A stretch of 64,000 bases of DNA from Clostridia bacterium. Lineage in GTDB: Bacteria; Bacillota; Clostridia; Christensenellales; Borkfalkiaceae. The stretch spans positions 1-64,000 of the forward strand of contig JAFTPK010000003.1 in the NCBI GenBank assembly GCA_017463325.1, read 5' to 3'. Every line of letters begins with the position of its first letter. Position 1 is the stretch's first letter. The notes below the pieces were generated by a model that had not been told where the DNA came from, made no database searches, and saw nothing but the letters and a program-made list of their open reading frames with translations. Both the position numbers and the translations under genes were made by a program. Below are positions 61,473 through 64,000 of the stretch, one piece after another.

Positions 61473-63938
61473 TTAATCGGCTTTTTTATAAGGCATGGGA
61501 ATAACTTTCGTCACGCTGCCCTCTTCGTAACGGGCTACCTTTTTCGCTTTCGCGCTCTGCATTAGGATAAAGACGTCCTCGCTGGAAAGCTCGGAAACGA
61601 TATTGCCCTTGACCACGACTGCCAGCATATACGGGTTGGTAACGTAGCTTGCCGAAAGCACCTTTCCACCCTCACGCATACCAACGATCACGCTACCCTT
61701 TTTATAACGGCCCGTCACGTCGATTTGCGAAGCAATCACCCGTTTGAACTTCCCTTCGTCCGTCGCAATCACCACTTCGCCCTCACCGTTGATTTGTTTC
61801 ATGAGCACAACGTGATCTCCCTCGCGAAGCTGAATTCCTCTTACACCCATGGCGATCACACCCTGCACGGGCACGTCGTCCTTTTTCGCGTTCAAACAAA
61901 TCCCTTGCGAGGTGACGATAAGAATGGTATCCTCCTCGTCCGTTTCTTCCTCGACGGCAATCAGCTCGTCGTCCTCGGCAAGCTTAATGGCGGCAAACGC
62001 CTCCTTTTTGTCCTCGTAATCCGCCCAAGCCGTTTTCTTGACCATACCCTTTTTCGTAAAGAACATCAAGTTGCCGATCGGCATACGCTCGGGAATTTCA
62101 TAGAGCGCCACCGCCTTTTCACCGTCAAGAACGCCGCTTGCAAGCGCGGAAAGATCCGCCCCCTCGTCCGCAAGCCGACAGACCACCTCGGGCGAATAAA
62201 TATCAAGCTTATAGCAGTTTCCGAAATTCGTGAACGCAAACACCCGCTTATCCGTGGCTGTTTCAAGCGTCAGCCGCGCAAGCAAGCCGCCCTTAAATCT
62301 TCCCTCTAAGGGCTTTTGCAGAGCCTGTACCTCTTTTCCGATCAACGCCTTAAAGCGACCGTCTTCCGTGTATACGAGGGTACATTTTTCACCTACGCGT
62401 TTTTCCTTTGCCGCGGAAATCAAGCCGCTTGCCTCCTCAGCCGAGTACACAAGACGGGATTTACGGGGGGAAGGATAACGGTCGCGAATGTCGCAAATTT
62501 CTTCCTTGACCACCTGCAACTGCTTGTCCTTGCTCTTGGAAATCGCCGTCAGCTTTTTGATAAGCTTTTGCAGCTCTTTCAGCTCCTCTTCCAGCTTAAA
62601 AACTTCCAAACGGGTAAGCCTTGCAAGCTTCAAATCGAGAATGGCTTGCGCTTGAATTTCCGAAATCTCAAAGCGCGCCATAAGCTTTTCTCTCGCGTCT
62701 GCCGTGCCCTCCGATTTTTTAATGATTGCAATCACTTCGTCGATATTTCGGACGGCGATAATCAACCCCTCCAACACGTGGGAACGCTTTTCCGCTTGCT
62801 CCAAATCAAACAGCGTACGCTTTAAAATAAGCTGCTGCTGATACTTGACGTAGTGACGGATAATATCCATCAAGCCAAGCTGCTGCGGCTTTCCGTCCGC
62901 AATCACGACCATGTTGATCCCGAACGTCACTTCCAGCTCGGTATACTTATACAATACCTTTAAAAGCGCGGGAATATCGGCGTCCTTTTTCACGCGAATC
63001 ACGGCGCGCATACCCGTTCTATCCGACTCGTCGGCTACGTAGTCTACGCAAGCAAGCTCCTCTTTTTTCTCCTCGCGAAGCTCTGCAATTTTTCTAAGAA
63101 GCTGCGCTTTGTTCACCTGATAAGGAAGCTCGGTGATGACGAGGTTGGTCTTACCGTTATCCGTTTTCTCCGTCGTGATCTTGGCGCGAATGGAAATCTT
63201 TCCTCTCCCCGTCTTATACGCTTGGATCAGCTCGTTTGCAATAATGATGCCGCCCGTAGGAAAATCAGGACAGGGAATATACTCCATCATTTCCTCTAAG
63301 GAAATGGCGGGATTGTCGATATACGCGCTTACCCCGTTGATAACCTCTTCCAGATTATGCGTGGGGATATTCGTCGCAAGCCCTACCGCGATCCCCGACG
63401 AACCGTTGACGAGCAAGTTAGGAAAACGCCCGGGCAAAATGTCCGGTTCTTTCAACGAGTCGTCGAAGTTAAGGGAAAAGGAAACGGTGTTCTTGTCAAT
63501 GTCGCGTAAAAGTTCGAGTGCGAGCGGTTCCAGCCGTGCCTCCGTATAACGCATTGCCGCCGCAGGGTCGCCGTCTACGGAACCGAAGTTACCGTGCCCG
63601 TTGACAAGGGTCTTGCCCATATTAAAGCCTTGCGCCATACGCACCATTGCATCATAAACGGAGCTGTCGCCGTGGGGATGATACTTACCCATACAGTCAC
63701 CGACGATACGCGCGCTCTTTTTATGCGGCTTGTCGGGAGTAAGCCCCATTTCGTTCATGGTATATAAAATTCTACGCTGAACGGGCTTTAAGCCGTCCTC
63801 CACGCGGGGCAACGCTCTGTCGAGAATAACGAATTCCGCGTACGGGAGCATAGAGGAATGTAAAACGGTTTCCAACGGTTGGACGTAGGTTTGCCCGCTT
63901 GCAACAATCGCTTCGGGTTCTTTCTTACTCTTCGCCAT
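61473..63938 (-). CDS. Type II DNA topoisomerase subunit A (GyrA/ParC-like)
   Basis: 821 residues. The quinolone-region motif [24 protein letters not shown] (given as [13 protein letters not shown]), the active-site tyrosine in [11 protein letters not shown], a coiled middle and a C-terminal six-bladed domain. The GyrA box QRRGGKG is not seen, so it may be the topoisomerase IV rather than gyrase subunit. GGAGG lies before the ATG, and a subunit B gene probably lies upstream, beyond the window. Confidence 0.92.
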   Translation of the reverse strand: MAKSKKEPEAIVASGQTYVQPLETVLHSSMLPYAEFVILDRALPRVEDGLKPVQRRILYTMNEMGLTPDKPHKKSARIVGDCMGKYHPHGDSSVYDAMVRMAQGFNMGKTLVNGHGNFGSVDGDPAAAMRYTEARLEPLALELLRDIDKNTVSFSLNFDDSLKEPDILPGRFPNLLVNGSSGIAVGLATNIPTHNLEEVINGVSAYIDNPAISLEEMMEYIPCPDFPTGGIIIANELIQAYKTGRGKISIRAKITTEKTDNGKTNLVITELPYQVNKAQLLRKIAELREEKKEELACVDYVADESDRTGMRAVIRVKKDADIPALLKVLYKYTELEVTFGINMVVIADGKPQQLGLMDIIRHYVKYQQQLILKRTLFDLEQAEKRSHVLEGLIIAVRNIDEVIAIIKKSEGTADAREKLMARFEISEIQAQAILDLKLARLTRLEVFKLEEELKELQKLIKKLTAISKSKDKQLQVVKEEICDIRDRYPSPRKSRLVYSAEEASGLISAAKEKRVGEKCTLVYTEDGRFKALIGKEVQALQKPLEGRFKGGLLARLTLETATDKRVFAFTNFGNCYKLDIYSPEVVCRLADEGADLSALASGVLDGEKAVALYEIPERMPIGNLMFFTKKGMVKKTAWADYEDKKEAFAAIKLAEDDELIAVEEETDEEDTILIVTSQGICLNAKKDDVPVQGVIAMGVRGIQLREGDHVVLMKQINGEGEVVIATDEGKFKRVIASQIDVTGRYKKGSVIVGMREGGKVLSASYVTNPYMLAVVVKGNIVSELSSEDVFILMQSAKAKKVARYEEGSVTKVIPMPYKKAD

Positions 63939-64000
63939 GTTTTACCTCCTTTTTCTCGATTTGCTCCATAAACGCATCTTTCTTGTTAAAGTTCGCGTAT
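63925..64000 (-). CDS. C-terminal end of an upstream gene, possibly topoisomerase subunit B
   Basis: Partial. A frame open from the right window edge ends in [20 protein letters not shown] and a TAA at 63925-63927, overlapping the topoisomerase A start by 14 bases. Only 24 codons are visible, so the assignment rests on the usual B-A gene order. Confidence 0.45.
   Translation of the reverse strand, partial: YANFNKKDAFMEQIEKKEVKHGEE

Overview
The window reads as a chromosome segment of an anaerobic, spore-forming member of the Bacillota (Clostridia). The spore programme is represented by a Spo0A-family regulator, the sigma factor SigK and SpoIIID. Anaerobic fermentation is represented by NrdD/NrdG and Pta/AckA. 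Most genes carry purine-rich Shine-Dalgarno sites and consensus sigma-A promoters (TTGACA/TATAAT with 17-base spacers). The exact lineage cannot be read from the sequence; a gut clostridium of the Christensenellales type is my guess. Coding is overwhelmingly on the minus strand. Only a 247-residue membrane protein, pyk, a PadR-like giant protein, groESL and tmcAL lie on the plus strand, apart from a transposase remnant at the left edge.

Layout. 1-1.2 kb: AT-rich accessory edge with a decayed IS200-type transposase and an unknown membrane protein. 1.2-6.3 kb: nucleotide-sugar dehydratase, GGGtGRT/Fe-S scaffold pair, sigK and the RNase P RNA. 6.4-16.2 kb: pyk facing a leader-carA-carB/dapF-membrane protein-nifS-thiI operon. 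16.3-21.1 kb: acyl-ACP thioesterase plus an ArgJ-like protein, divergent from a PadR/coiled-coil/membrane protein. 21.1-26.9 kb: one long operon (dCMP deaminase, cyclophilin, purB, then a tiny lipoprotein, HPr-kinase-like, PqqD, S24/S26 peptidase and ABC exporter). 27-29 kb: groESL. 29-32 kb: spo0A, ABC-F, acpP. 32-46 kb: tex, alkD, inosine glycosylase, M16 peptidase, deacetylase, mutS2, U32 peptidase, hprK, HAD, uvrC. 46-49 kb: arsR and copper ATPase. 49-52 kb: yceD-rpmF and pta-ackA. 52-57.5 kb: tmcAL, tRNA-Thr, a SPOR-like protein and the nrdD-nrdG operon under NrdR-type boxes. 57.6-64 kb: DUF1934-MBL-rho, tyrA, spoIIID and a type II topoisomerase A subunit.

The most unusual material is in three places. 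(1) The carAB region: CarA has lost the whole glutaminase triad, CarB is fused to a DapF-like domain that lacks one catalytic cysteine, a divergent ArgJ relative sits next door, and the operon is preceded by a 48-codon leader whose stop codon lies in a terminator, an arrangement like the enterobacterial pyrBI attenuator. (2) The purB-linked HprK-like/PqqD/S26/ABC module with a 52-residue lipoprotein-like peptide looks like an undescribed peptide maturation and export system. (3) A 911-residue protein joins a PadR DNA-binding head, a very long coiled coil and four membrane helices.

Two broader patterns cut across the window. Several normally invariant active-site residues are replaced (CarA, DapF domain, Spo0A receiver, Rho, NodB deacetylase, CopA). 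Several genes have consensus promoters only 0-12 bases from the start codon and no Shine-Dalgarno site, which suggests leaderless or near-leaderless mRNAs.
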